Source: RUG14300 sp964619685 (GTDB lineage Bacteria > Bacillota > Clostridia > Christensenellales > CAG-1252). From it: a stretch of DNA of 64,000 nucleotides. A model generated the notes under the pieces. It was not told where the DNA came from and did no database searches. It worked only from the letters and a program-made list of their open reading frames with translations. The translations under genes were made by a program, and so were the position numbers. Location: the NCBI GenBank assembly GCA_964619685.1, contig CAZUET010000001.1, positions 1-64,000 on the forward strand. Reading direction: 5' to 3'. Positions 1 through 8,097 of this stretch are shown here, piece after piece. Numbering within the stretch: position 1 is the stretch's first letter; the number at the start of each line of letters is the position of its first letter.

Positions 1-284
1 TGCTTCCCGTCAAAGCTTCTTACATCACGAACGATGTCATCAAAGGAAAAGGACTCGCCCTCCTCGCCGAGCGTAAGCACTTGAGTTTTGGGGTCGTAAG
101 ACCAACCGTCTCCCGAAAGCTTATCAGACGTGACTAAGTTATTAGCAACAAAAAAGCCGTAGTTAATAGCATTCGATGATGCCGCATTTGCTTGCTCGTA
201 TCCTTCGCCAAAAATAAGGCAGACCGAGGTTACGCCCAAGATAAGTGTAAGTGCTATAATTATTCCAAATAAAACTTTTTTCAT
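1..284 (-). CDS. Secreted protein, N-terminal part only (runs off left edge)
   Basis: ATG at 284 on the minus strand is preceded three bases away by GGAGGAG, so the start is well supported. The first ~35 residues (MKKVLFGIIIALTLILGV...) form a signal peptide with a hydrophobic core and an Ala-rich end. The next part contains SGDGWSYDPKTQVLTLGEEG, a W-x-Y-D-x-x-T-x-x-L-T-L pattern seen in many clostridial surface proteins, often ahead of carbohydrate-binding or repeat domains. About 94 codons are in the window and no stop is reached. Secretion is clear; the function cannot be stated because the body of the protein lies outside. Confidence 0.75.
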   Translation of the reverse strand, partial: MKKVLFGIIIALTLILGVTSVCLIFGEGYEQANAASSNAINYGFFVANNLVTSDKLSGDGWSYDPKTQVLTLGEEGESFSFDDIVRDVRSFDGK

Positions 285-779
285 AGCTCCTCCAATAAAT
301 GGATTTTGTTTAGTGATAAAGCGAGATCTAATTAAAAGACAGCCAATATATTGCCAATGCTTTATCTTATCGATCATCACAACCAATATATGAAACATAG
401 ATGAGTTCTTCTATTTATCCTTATATATATGGTTGTAATATAACCAATCGTTCGATTGTATTATATTATCGATTGTATTATATCATATAAAAAAATATAT
501 TTGCAATAGATTTTTAGAAAATATAATGCTATTAGAACATTAAGAAATGCTAATGTTAAATAAACTCCACTAAAACGCAAATCTATCTTTACATATACCA
601 ACTTATCCGCCATTATTCTTATTCTCATCATGTCAAGAAAAAATCGTTTGGGTGATAAAATGGTGAAAAAATCCGAATTATAAAACAAAAATGCCGATTT
701 TTTTTACAAAAAGCCTTGTTTCAATGCCACACATATGGTATAATGAATACATAATTTTACTGAAAGGCGGAGAAAAACC
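285..779. other. 495-base AT-rich intergenic region between divergent genes, with a repeat/palindrome cluster
   Basis: It separates the secreted-protein gene (minus) from the LytTR gene (plus). At 431-445 GGTT-GTAATAT-AACC is an inverted repeat. At 445-458 CAATCG-TT-CGATTG is a perfect palindrome. The 14-mer CGATTGTATTATAT occurs at 453-466 and again at 470-483 (17-base period). These could be regulator sites for either divergent gene. The 75-codon minus-strand frame at 461-688 has no ribosome site or family resemblance and is not called. Confidence 0.5.
716..744 (+). promoter_or_regulatory. Promoter for the LytTR-PAS gene
   Basis: TTGTTT (716-721), a 17-base spacer and TATAAT (739-744) lie 36 bases before the ATG at 780. 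The -10 is perfect and the -35 matches 4 of 6. Confidence 0.6.
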
Positions 780-1571
780 ATGAAAAATAAAGGAACACTT
801 TCAATTATCGTGGATAAAAATCAAATTGATATTCCACTTTCCTCTATTCTATATATCATTATGGAGGGCAATAATGCATTCGTACATGTGCAACCCGCCC
901 ATGTCTATCAAACAAGAATGACATTGGCGGAGATTGAACCTCATGTTGGCGAATATTTCATTAAGATCAAGAGAGGATGTTTGGTATCGGTTATTGCGAT
1001 TCATAACATTACCGATAAGGTTAATTTAGTCAACGGTGAAAGCTTAGACTATGCGAGCCGTCATCGTAAAGAATTGCTTGATAGATTTCATTCGAGGCAA
1101 ATAGAATTGATAAAATATTTCAATGAATCTGTTTCTTTGAATACTACAGAAGAATATCACGAGTATTATAAGCTTTTTGATAATCTGCCTATTGCATTTT
1201 GCGATATCGAAATGATATTCGATGACGAGTATAATGCGGTCGATTGGATATTCCGTTATGCAAACGAGGCTTTGGCGGTATTGGAAAAGCATAAACTCAA
1301 GGACTTGATAGGAAGTAAATTTGGCACGTTGTTCCCGAACATGGATAGCAAGTGGCTACGCACATATGAAAGGGCAGCATTATTTGGTGAAACGGTCAAA
1401 ATAGTAGATTACAGTTCCGAAATAGATTCATGCTTAGACATTATTTGTTTCCCGACATTCAGAGGGCATTGCGGTTGTATATTATTTGATATAGCATCGA
1501 TAAATTCATACAGACAACCCACCGACTCCGAAAAAGCGATGACCGCTTTCTTCATTAAGCTAATGCAGTAG
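780..1571 (+). CDS. LytTR DNA-binding / PAS-fold regulator
   Basis: This 263-residue protein appears to be a cytoplasmic transcription regulator. Residues ~5-100 look like a LytTR domain: a short strand-rich start, then FIKIKRGCLVSVIAIHNI, matching the F-x-x-(I/C)-H/K-R-(S/G)-x-(L/I)-V-N core of the family, and YASRHRKELLDRF, the usual R/K-rich end. Residues ~125-250 look like a PAS fold: DWIFRYANEALAVLEKH followed by a GSKFGTLFPNMDSKW helix region, as in clostridial PAS sensors. There is no receiver domain and no membrane segment. LytTR usually sits at the C-terminus behind a sensor, so this order is reversed. The ribosome site is GGCGGAG before ATG. The gene is monocistronic, with a promoter at 716-744 and a terminator at 1633-1664. 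Target genes and ligand are unknown. Confidence 0.72.
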   Translation: MKNKGTLSIIVDKNQIDIPLSSILYIIMEGNNAFVHVQPAHVYQTRMTLAEIEPHVGEYFIKIKRGCLVSVIAIHNITDKVNLVNGESLDYASRHRKELLDRFHSRQIELIKYFNESVSLNTTEEYHEYYKLFDNLPIAFCDIEMIFDDEYNAVDWIFRYANEALAVLEKHKLKDLIGSKFGTLFPNMDSKWLRTYERAALFGETVKIVDYSSEIDSCLDIICFPTFRGHCGCILFDIASINSYRQPTDSEKAMTAFFIKLMQ

Positions 1572-1632
1572 GCTTGGATATTACTTTTTAATCAAGGAAT
1601 CCAATTCCGAATATGAAATCGTGTTTTAATAT

Positions 1633-1664
1633 AAAAAAAAGGGACAATCAAAAGTCCCTTTTTT
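1633..1664 (+). terminator. Rho-independent terminator
   Basis: An A-rich AAAAAAAAGGGAC arm pairs with GTCCCTTTTTT across an 8-base loop. The T-run gives termination of the LytTR gene; the A-run would work in the other direction too. Confidence 0.8.
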
Positions 1665-1723
1665 AATTTACTCATAAATCATTATAATATTAATATTATA
1701 TTTTTGCAGTTGTACAGTGATAT

Positions 1724-1836
1724 TTAACAAAAAGTTTAAAAATACTAAGTTTACTAAAGGTTTAGTAAAACTAATCTTTTTATTTGACATTGCTAATCTT
1801 CGAATATATAATTTACGATAGTAAACTTTTTGTTTA
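1724..1836 (+). promoter_or_regulatory. Promoter and palindromic operator sites of the polyamine operon
   Basis: TTGACA (1784-1789), 17 bases and TATAAT (1807-1812) form a perfect promoter. Just upstream, TTTACTAAA-GG-TTTAGTAAA (1750-1769) is a perfect 9+2+9 inverted repeat. Just downstream of the -10, TAAAC-TTTTT-GTTTA (1822-1836) is a perfect 5+5+5 inverted repeat over the start site. A related AAC-AAAAA-GTT element lies at ~1726-1736. These sites flank the promoter as expected for autoregulation by the XRE-cupin protein encoded next; that assignment is inference. Confidence 0.65.
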
Positions 1837-1849
1837 GAAGGAGTGTATT

Positions 1850-2383
1850 ATGGATATCGGGCAAAAGATAAGGGCTTGTAGACTTCAGCTCGGCTTGACC
1901 CAAGAGGATCTTGCCTCGAGATGCGAATTAACGAAGGGCTATATCAGTCAGTTGGAAAACGATGTTTCATCACCGTCTATATCTACATTGGAGGATATAT
2001 TAAATGTTTTAGGTGTTTCTCTTCCGCAATTTTTTGCAGAGCAGAAAGAAGAAAAGGTTGTATTTGGTACAGATGATTATGTATCTGCCCCAAATGGTGA
2101 CGGATCGATAACTTGGTTGGTACCTAATTCGTCCAAAAATGATATGGAGCCTGTTTTATTGACCTTACCTGTCAACGGTAGTTCTGACATTAGGTATCCG
2201 TTTGAGGGACAAGAATTCGGCTATGTTATGGATGGCAGAATTATGATAATAATACATGACTTTGCGTATAAGGCTAAAAAAGGAGAAACTTTTTATCTTT
2301 CAGGAGATAAGGAGCATAAGATCGTCAATGTTGGTAGCAAAGAAGCAAAAATTCTTTGGGTAACCACTCCGAGCGATTTCTGA
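1850..2383 (+). CDS. XRE-family HTH regulator with C-terminal cupin (PuuR-like)
   Basis: The 177-residue protein begins with a lambda-repressor-type helix-turn-helix (IGQKIRACRLQLGLTQEDLA, then TKGYISQLENDVSSPSISTL, residues ~3-60). It ends with a cupin barrel (~105-175: FGYVMDGRIMIII, KKGETFYLSGDKEHKIVN). The combination is typical of regulators such as PuuR that sense small amines or other metabolites. AAGGAG at 1838-1843 sets the start. Its stop lies 20 bases before potA, so it is the first gene of the pot operon. I infer that it binds the palindromes at its own promoter and adjusts polyamine uptake. The ligand is not shown by sequence. Confidence 0.85.
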   Translation: MDIGQKIRACRLQLGLTQEDLASRCELTKGYISQLENDVSSPSISTLEDILNVLGVSLPQFFAEQKEEKVVFGTDDYVSAPNGDGSITWLVPNSSKNDMEPVLLTLPVNGSSDIRYPFEGQEFGYVMDGRIMIIIHDFAYKAKKGETFYLSGDKEHKIVNVGSKEAKILWVTTPSDF

Positions 2384-2403
2384 TATACTTAGGAGGATTG
2401 TTT

Positions 2404-3897
2404 ATGGCAACCAATGAAAAGAAGGTGTTATCAAATGACACTATCATCGAACTCAAGAATGTTCATAAGAGCTTTGGCGACAAACCTGTTGTCAAAAATC
2501 TATCTATCAGCATTCATAAGGGCGAATTTGTCACCCTTTTAGGACCGTCCGGCTGTGGGAAAACCACTACGCTTAGGATGATTTCGGGTTTTGAAATGCC
2601 CACCAGCGGTCAGATTTTATTTAACGGACAAGATATTACAGAGCTTCCGCCGTATAAACGCAATGTAAATACGGTATTTCAGCGTTATGCATTGTTCCCA
2701 CATCTCAATGTTTTTAATAACATTGCCTTTGGTCTTAAGCTCAAAAAAGTTCCTACCGGCGAATTCGTTGAGAAAAAAGGCGTAAAAATGGAGAAGCTTC
2801 GTAAACTGACTAAGGAAGAGATTGCTGTAAAGGTCAGTAATGCACTTAGAATGGTTGATATGGAAGGGTATGAGAAGCGTAGTGTAACTTCCCTTTCAGG
2901 CGGACAAATGCAGAGAGTTGCTATAGCTCGTGCGCTTGTGAACGAACCCGAGGTTCTTTTACTTGACGAGCCGTTAGGTGCATTGGATCTTAAACTTCGT
3001 AAGGACATGCAAATCGAATTGATGAATATGCATAAAAAGCTTGGTATCACCTTTGTATATGTTACCCATGACCAAGAGGAAGCATTGACCATGAGTGATA
3101 GAATAATAATCATGAGAGAGGGCGTAGTTCAGCAAATTGCTACACCTCAAAAGATATACGACGAGCCTGCAAATGCATTTGTTGCCGACTTTGTCGGTGA
3201 ATCAAATATATTCAGCGGATGTATGACCAGCGATTATCGTATTTCTGTAATCGGACACACATTCCAATGTGTAGATAAGGGCTTTAAGAAGAACGAGCCC
3301 GTAGACGTTATTGTTCGTCCCGAGGACATACTTATTGTTGATAAGGAATCAGCCGATGCTATGATTGTCGGTAATATTCAATCATCGGTATTTAAGGGAG
3401 ATCACTTCCAAACAACCGTCATTGTTAAGGATGAAAACGGAGATGATAACGAAATAATGGTGCACCATACCGATTTAAGATTGGTAGGTAGTGATGTAGG
3501 CTTAGTTATTCGCCCTGATAGTTTCCATATCATGCACAAATCACGCATTATCAATGAGCTTGAAACCGAAATGTGGGATGAGGGTATCGTTGAGATATGT
3601 GGCGGTAAGTTTGAATGTAATTCTAACTTACCATCGGGAACAAAGGTAAGAGTAAAGGTTGATTTTGACGATGTTGAGCTTACCGACAACGAGGAAGATG
3701 GTATAATAGGTGTAACCGTTGTTAATAGCATCTATAAGGGAAGCTATTATCAGTGCATCGTTCGTTCGGACGATTATTATGACTTCTTTGTCGATACCGA
3801 TTACGAATGGATGAAGGACGACAGGCTTGGTGTAAAGATCGCTCCCGATAAGATAATCATTGAAGAAATAGAGGCTTCGGAGGAGAACAATGACTGA
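2404..3897 (+). CDS. potA: Spermidine/putrescine ABC importer ATPase, with duplicated TOBE domain
   Basis: This is the cytoplasmic ATPase of the polyamine importer. Visible motifs are Walker A GPSGCGKTT (~47-55), Q-loop FQRYALFPH, signature LSGGQMQR (~164-171), Walker B VLLLDEP (~184-190) and the H-loop YVTHDQEEA. I start it at 2404 (MATNEKK) because AGGAGG at 2391 is 7 bases upstream; a longer frame from 2356 has no ribosome site. At 497 residues it is longer than the usual 350-370. Part of the excess is a basic insert before the signature (~118-138). The rest is a C-terminal repeat: a TOBE-like unit (VIVRPEDILIV ... VFKGDHFQTTV) is followed by a second, diverged one (VKVDFDDVELT ... IYKGSYYQCIV). 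It overlaps potB by 8 bases. Confidence 0.93.
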   Translation: MATNEKKVLSNDTIIELKNVHKSFGDKPVVKNLSISIHKGEFVTLLGPSGCGKTTTLRMISGFEMPTSGQILFNGQDITELPPYKRNVNTVFQRYALFPHLNVFNNIAFGLKLKKVPTGEFVEKKGVKMEKLRKLTKEEIAVKVSNALRMVDMEGYEKRSVTSLSGGQMQRVAIARALVNEPEVLLLDEPLGALDLKLRKDMQIELMNMHKKLGITFVYVTHDQEEALTMSDRIIIMREGVVQQIATPQKIYDEPANAFVADFVGESNIFSGCMTSDYRISVIGHTFQCVDKGFKKNEPVDVIVRPEDILIVDKESADAMIVGNIQSSVFKGDHFQTTVIVKDENGDDNEIMVHHTDLRLVGSDVGLVIRPDSFHIMHKSRIINELETEMWDEGIVEICGGKFECNSNLPSGTKVRVKVDFDDVELTDNEEDGIIGVTVVNSIYKGSYYQCIVRSDDYYDFFVDTDYEWMKDDRLGVKIAPDKIIIEEIEASEENND

Positions 3898-4714
3898 TCA
3901 CTCTAATGTTACCGCAAATAAGAAGCGTAAAATCGGTTTCAAGCTGACTCGTCGGGTATTTTCCTATCCGTACATACTCTTTTTGATGCTATTTGTCGTA
4001 GTACCGTTGGTGCTTATTCTTATTAATGCGTTCATTTATGATGATGGATTTTCATTCCAAAACTTTATCGACTTTTTCAATGTCAATACATCGAGCGGAC
4101 TTGATGTATTGTGGAAGAGTATCGTTATCGGATTGATAACCACCGCAATATGCTTGATACTCGGTTATCCATTGGCATTGATACTAAGCAAGTTAAAGGC
4201 AGGTAAACTTTTGATATTGTTTTTCATGCTTCCAATGTGGATAAATTTCCTTATCCGCACGCTTGCAACCAAGGCTATATTTGAATCGCTTGGTGTATCG
4301 TTAGGCATGGGAACGGTAATATTCGGCATGGTTTATAATTATCTGCCGTTTATGATAATGCCGTTATATAACTCGATCTCTAACATCGATAAGAGCTATT
4401 CCGAGGCTGCACTTGACCTTGGTGCAGATAAGCTCACCGTACTTGTTAAGACCACCCTTCCGCTATCATTCCCCGGAATTTTGAGCGGAGTGACTATGGT
4501 ATTTATCCCTGCGATATCGACCTTTGCGATTACAGAGATATTGAGTGATAGACAGATTTATTTATTTGGTGATTCCATTCAAAATATGTTTTCCCAAAAC
4601 ATGTATGGCGTAGGTAGCGTTATGAGTTTAGTAATGCTTGTGCTTGTGCTTGTCAGTAACTTTATTTTAAACAGATTCGGTGCTAAGGACGAATCGGGGA
4701 GTGTGGTACTATGA
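3890..4714 (+). CDS. potB: Spermidine/putrescine ABC importer permease
   Basis: The 274-residue inner-membrane permease has about six hydrophobic segments. It carries the EAA loop YSEAALDLGADKLTVLVKTTLPLSFPGI, which contacts the ATPase; here the motif is SEAALDLGA...LPLS. GGAGGAG lies just before the ATG, inside the end of potA, so translation is coupled. Its ATG-stop overlap with potC (ATGA at 4711-4714) also suggests coupling. Order and sequence match PotB of the PotABCD system. Substrate class (polyamine) follows from the family; the exact polyamine cannot be read. Confidence 0.93.
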   Translation: MTDHSNVTANKKRKIGFKLTRRVFSYPYILFLMLFVVVPLVLILINAFIYDDGFSFQNFIDFFNVNTSSGLDVLWKSIVIGLITTAICLILGYPLALILSKLKAGKLLILFFMLPMWINFLIRTLATKAIFESLGVSLGMGTVIFGMVYNYLPFMIMPLYNSISNIDKSYSEAALDLGADKLTVLVKTTLPLSFPGILSGVTMVFIPAISTFAITEILSDRQIYLFGDSIQNMFSQNMYGVGSVMSLVMLVLVLVSNFILNRFGAKDESGSVVL

Positions 4715-5529
4715 GAAAGGGCTTAGATGTATTTAAAAAGGCTTGTTCGTACAGTTATGTAGTGCTAATACTTGCATTGTTGTATGCTCCTATACTTTTA
4801 ATAATAGTATTCAGCTTCAGTGGTAATGCGAGATTTTCGTTTTCACAGGGCTTCACCTTTAGCTCATACAAGCAAATATTTGAATCGGAATCCTTTGACG
4901 CATTGATGTCCGCTTTGAAGAATACCATACTAATTGCAGTTATATCGTCTGTAATATCTACAATCTTAGGCAGTATCAGTGCTATAGGTATTCATTCTTT
5001 AAAAAAGCGTACTCGCGCGGTGGTTACTATGGTGAATCAAATACCGATTGTCAATAGCGAGATAGTTATTGCTGTATCATTGATGGTATTTTTCTCCACA
5101 TTTGCATTTCCACAAGGATATGTAAGACTTATATTAGGTCATGTCAGTTTTTGTACCCCATATGTTGTTTTATCCGTTTTGCCCTTGTTGCAACGCATGG
5201 ATAAAAACATTTACGAAGCGGCATTGGATCTTGGAAGTACGCCAACAAGAGCGTTATTCGGTGTATTACTGCCAAACCTTGTTCCCGGCATAATTTCGGG
5301 TTTTATAATGGCATTTACCCTATCTTTGGACGATTTCATTATTACCCAGATAAATAAAGGTGCAGGCACTGGTATCGAAACACTTAGTACATTTATTTAT
5401 GAGGATGCGAGAGTTAAGTCGATAAGTCCATACTGGTTTGCAGTATTTTCAATCATATTTGTAGTTGTAATTACGCTGTTATTGCTTGCAAATATCAAAA
5501 ACCTTAAGGTTAAAACGGAGGACGAATAA
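4711..5529 (+). CDS. potC: Spermidine/putrescine ABC importer permease
   Basis: The second membrane permease has 272 residues and six predicted membrane helices. The EAA motif is YEAALDLGSTPTRALFGVLLP, followed by NLVPGIISGFIMAFTLSLDDFIIT, a PotC hallmark. It starts within the potB stop codon (ATGA) with GGAG upstream. It ends two codons after GGAGG, which serves potD directly behind. Its role is to form, with PotB, the channel for polyamine entry driven by PotA. Confidence 0.93.
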   Translation: MRKGLDVFKKACSYSYVVLILALLYAPILLIIVFSFSGNARFSFSQGFTFSSYKQIFESESFDALMSALKNTILIAVISSVISTILGSISAIGIHSLKKRTRAVVTMVNQIPIVNSEIVIAVSLMVFFSTFAFPQGYVRLILGHVSFCTPYVVLSVLPLLQRMDKNIYEAALDLGSTPTRALFGVLLPNLVPGIISGFIMAFTLSLDDFIITQINKGAGTGIETLSTFIYEDARVKSISPYWFAVFSIIFVVVITLLLLANIKNLKVKTEDE

Positions 5530-7155
5530 ATGAAAAAAGCCATACTTTTATTGTTAGTTATTTGCCTTGCGTTTTCGAGTATAGCAATGCTTACAGGCTG
5601 TTCAACGAGAAAGGATAAGCTAATTGTATATAACTGGGCAGACTATATCGATCTTACCATTTTGGACGAGTTTGAGGAATACTATTATGCTAAGACAGGT
5701 AAGGAGATAGAAGTTGTTTACAGTACATATGACACCAACGAAACCATGATGACTAAGGTTCTCAATGATGATGCCGATGTAGATTTAGTATGTCCGTCCG
5801 AGTATTCCATTATGAGACTTGCAAGTGCAGGTAAGCTTCTCAAACTGAATAAGGATAATATAGGAAATCTTGATAATATCGATAATATGATTATTGAGAA
5901 AGTCGACGAGATATTTGAGGGAATGGAGTACAATCTCAATGATTATTTTGTACCGTATATGTGGGGTACGTTGGGCGTAATGTACACCCGTGTAGATAAA
6001 AACGGTAACGAGATTATTTCGGACGAAATGGCAGAAGAAGCAGGCTGGGGCTTGCTATGGAATTCTTGGTATAATGCGGAAGGTGAATTGACCTCATACG
6101 ATAAATTAAACGGTAAGATACTAATGAAAGATAGTGTAAGAGATGCGTATGCCGCTGCTGTAATGTATATGTATGAGATGGATGCTTTGCCCGAACAATA
6201 TAAGGGTTTAGCACCGCAAGATCTAATTAACTGCACCGACGAGACAATGATTGACGCTGCGGAGAAGATACTTCAACAGCAAAAAGCATCTGGTTGCTTA
6301 AAAGGCTACGAGGTCGACCTTGGAAAGGATGATATGATCATAGGTAGTGCATATGTCAATCTTGCTTGGTCGGGCGATGCTATGTACGCTATAGAAGAAG
6401 CCGACTTGGAAGGTGTAGAATTAGGCTATATTGCTCCTACAAGTGGCGGTAATGTATGGTTTGACGGCTGGTGTATGCCAACATCGTGTAAAAATGTAGA
6501 AGCAGCGGAAATGTTTATCGAATGGGCATGTCAACCCTATGTCAATGTATATAATATGTACGAGATAGGATATTCATCCGCAATGAATAGAGAGGCAATC
6601 ATGGGTGATGCAGAAGCAATTCTTGCCATTGTAGACTCATACCAATATATAGAAACATCGGATAAGGCACTCCAAAGTCTATCAAATAATCGAATTGCAC
6701 GAGTTGCGGAAATATGGGAAGACGAGGTTGCACTTGCAGAGATTCAAGCGTTATTGGATTTAGCGCTACAATCCCCCGAAACAATGTGGGATGAGGATAG
6801 TCCGCTTGAACAGCTTGACGAGTTGATTTTTGGCACAGACGAATCAGGTGAATTATACGGAGCATATGATGCTGTATATGAGCTTTTATATGACGAAGAA
6901 TGGTTGTCACTTATTAGGTATCCGCATCTTTATTTAAGCGATGAAGATTTTGCACTTCTTGGTGTAATGAAGGATTTTGGAGATCAAAATAATACTATCG
7001 TATCTATGTGGGATAATGTCAAAGCCAGCGGTGGTTGGGATTGGACAGTAGCCGGTATATGCTTAGGTGTTTGCGGAGTTGTAGTAATTGGATTTATCTT
7101 AATTTATGTTTTAAAAACCAAGGTTTTCTACGGTAAATACCGCAAAGTCGAATAA
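5530..7155 (+). CDS. potD: Polyamine-binding lipoprotein with an added C-terminal membrane helix
   Basis: This is the extracytoplasmic binding protein of the importer. The signal peptide ends in lipobox LTGC (Cys24). IVYNWADYIDLTILDEFEE is the typical PotD/PotF N-terminus, and WSGDAMYAIEEA and WFDGWCMPTSCKN match the polyamine-binding domain. At 541 residues it is ~190 longer than E. coli PotD. The extra part is an acidic region (~380-500) and then a clear membrane helix (~507-529, WTVAGICLGVCGVVVIGFIL) with a short basic tail (KTKVFYGKYRK). The protein could thus be held by both a lipid and a helix. GGAGG lies 10 bases upstream. A terminator follows at 7185. Confidence 0.9.
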   Translation: MKKAILLLLVICLAFSSIAMLTGCSTRKDKLIVYNWADYIDLTILDEFEEYYYAKTGKEIEVVYSTYDTNETMMTKVLNDDADVDLVCPSEYSIMRLASAGKLLKLNKDNIGNLDNIDNMIIEKVDEIFEGMEYNLNDYFVPYMWGTLGVMYTRVDKNGNEIISDEMAEEAGWGLLWNSWYNAEGELTSYDKLNGKILMKDSVRDAYAAAVMYMYEMDALPEQYKGLAPQDLINCTDETMIDAAEKILQQQKASGCLKGYEVDLGKDDMIIGSAYVNLAWSGDAMYAIEEADLEGVELGYIAPTSGGNVWFDGWCMPTSCKNVEAAEMFIEWACQPYVNVYNMYEIGYSSAMNREAIMGDAEAILAIVDSYQYIETSDKALQSLSNNRIARVAEIWEDEVALAEIQALLDLALQSPETMWDEDSPLEQLDELIFGTDESGELYGAYDAVYELLYDEEWLSLIRYPHLYLSDEDFALLGVMKDFGDQNNTIVSMWDNVKASGGWDWTVAGICLGVCGVVVIGFILIYVLKTKVFYGKYRKVE

Positions 7156-7184
7156 AAAATAATCACAGTACAACAACAAAAATT

Positions 7185-7216
7185 ATGGGACGCTTATTGG
7201 GCGTCCCATTTTTATT
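7185..7216 (+). terminator. Terminator of the pot operon
   Basis: ATGGGACGC (7185-7193) pairs perfectly with GCGTCCCAT (7201-7209), followed by TTTTATTT. No other gene follows on this strand until 9789. Confidence 0.9.
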
Positions 7217-7251
7217 TAATTATATTACAAGATTCAATTAAGTTTGATACT

Positions 7252-8085
7252 TTATACCGCTACAGGCAATTTACATCCCAATTTATGCCATTCATAACCC
7301 TCAATTGAAAAGCTATCAACGGTAAAATCGTAGAAATTGGTTATAGACTTATCAATTACCAATTTAGGTGCGGTAAAAGGTACTCTCTCGATCATATCCT
7401 TTGCAATAGGGATATGTCTATCATAAATATGGGCATCTGCAATTACATGTACAAGCTCACCAACCTCAAGTCCGCTAACTTGGGCAAACATATGTACGAG
7501 TACCGCATATTGTACGATATTCCAATTATTGGCAACGACCATATCTTGAGAGCGTTGATTAAGTATAGCGTTTAGCTTATTGCCTGTTACATTGAATGTG
7601 ACCGAATAAGCACAAGGGTAGAGATTCATTTCGTGAAGATCCTGATGAACATAAATGTTAGTCATAATCCTTCTTGATGCAGGATTGTTTTTAAGGTCAT
7701 ATAAAACTCTATCCACTTGATCAAATTCGCCCTCCGCATATTGATGCTTAATACCGAGTTGATAGCCGTAAGCCTTACCTATGCTACCGCTTTCATCAGC
7801 CCAAGCATCCCAAATATGGCTATTTAGATCGTTTACGTTATTAGATTTTTTCTGCCAAATCCATAGAATTTCATCGATTGCGGCACGGAAGTTTGTTTTT
7901 CTAAGGGTCATGATCGGGAATTCTTTGGATAGATCGTATCTATTGACTATGCAGAATTTTTTTACGGTATGAGCAGGGGAATGGTCATCTGCCCAATAAG
8001 GACGCACTTGCAACCCCTCATCCGAAAATCCGTTCTCCAAAATATCGCTAATGTTTTGTTTAAAAACCTCATCTGCATAACTCAT
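7252..8085 (-). CDS. thyA: Thymidylate synthase
   Basis: It makes dTMP from dUMP using methylene-tetrahydrofolate, in the cytoplasm. The 277-residue length fits the family. Visible signatures are FPIMTLRKTNFRAAIDEILW near the N-terminus, ASRRIMTNIYV (phosphate-binding Arg pair), catalytic Cys158 in NLYPCAYSVTFNV, NQRSQDMVVANNWNI and ADAHIYDRHI. The active-site context is PCAY rather than the common PCHxxYQF, a variant found in some clostridial enzymes. AGGAGGAAG precedes ATG. It lies 12 bases after a lipoprotein gene on the same strand and probably shares its transcript. No dihydrofolate reductase gene is adjacent; folD, a supplier of the same folate cofactor, is at 18928. Confidence 0.95.
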   Translation of the reverse strand: MSYADEVFKQNISDILENGFSDEGLQVRPYWADDHSPAHTVKKFCIVNRYDLSKEFPIMTLRKTNFRAAIDEILWIWQKKSNNVNDLNSHIWDAWADESGSIGKAYGYQLGIKHQYAEGEFDQVDRVLYDLKNNPASRRIMTNIYVHQDLHEMNLYPCAYSVTFNVTGNKLNAILNQRSQDMVVANNWNIVQYAVLVHMFAQVSGLEVGELVHVIADAHIYDRHIPIAKDMIERVPFTAPKLVIDKSITNFYDFTVDSFSIEGYEWHKLGCKLPVAV

Positions 8086-8097
8086 GATTACTTCCTC

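Noticed and set aside
461..688. 75-codon minus-strand frame in the left intergenic gap
   Set aside because: AT-rich, no ribosome site, no family features, and overlaps the repeat/palindrome cluster.
2356..2403. Longer start for potA
   Set aside because: No ribosome site there, and it would overlap the XRE-cupin gene; AGGAGG supports 2404.
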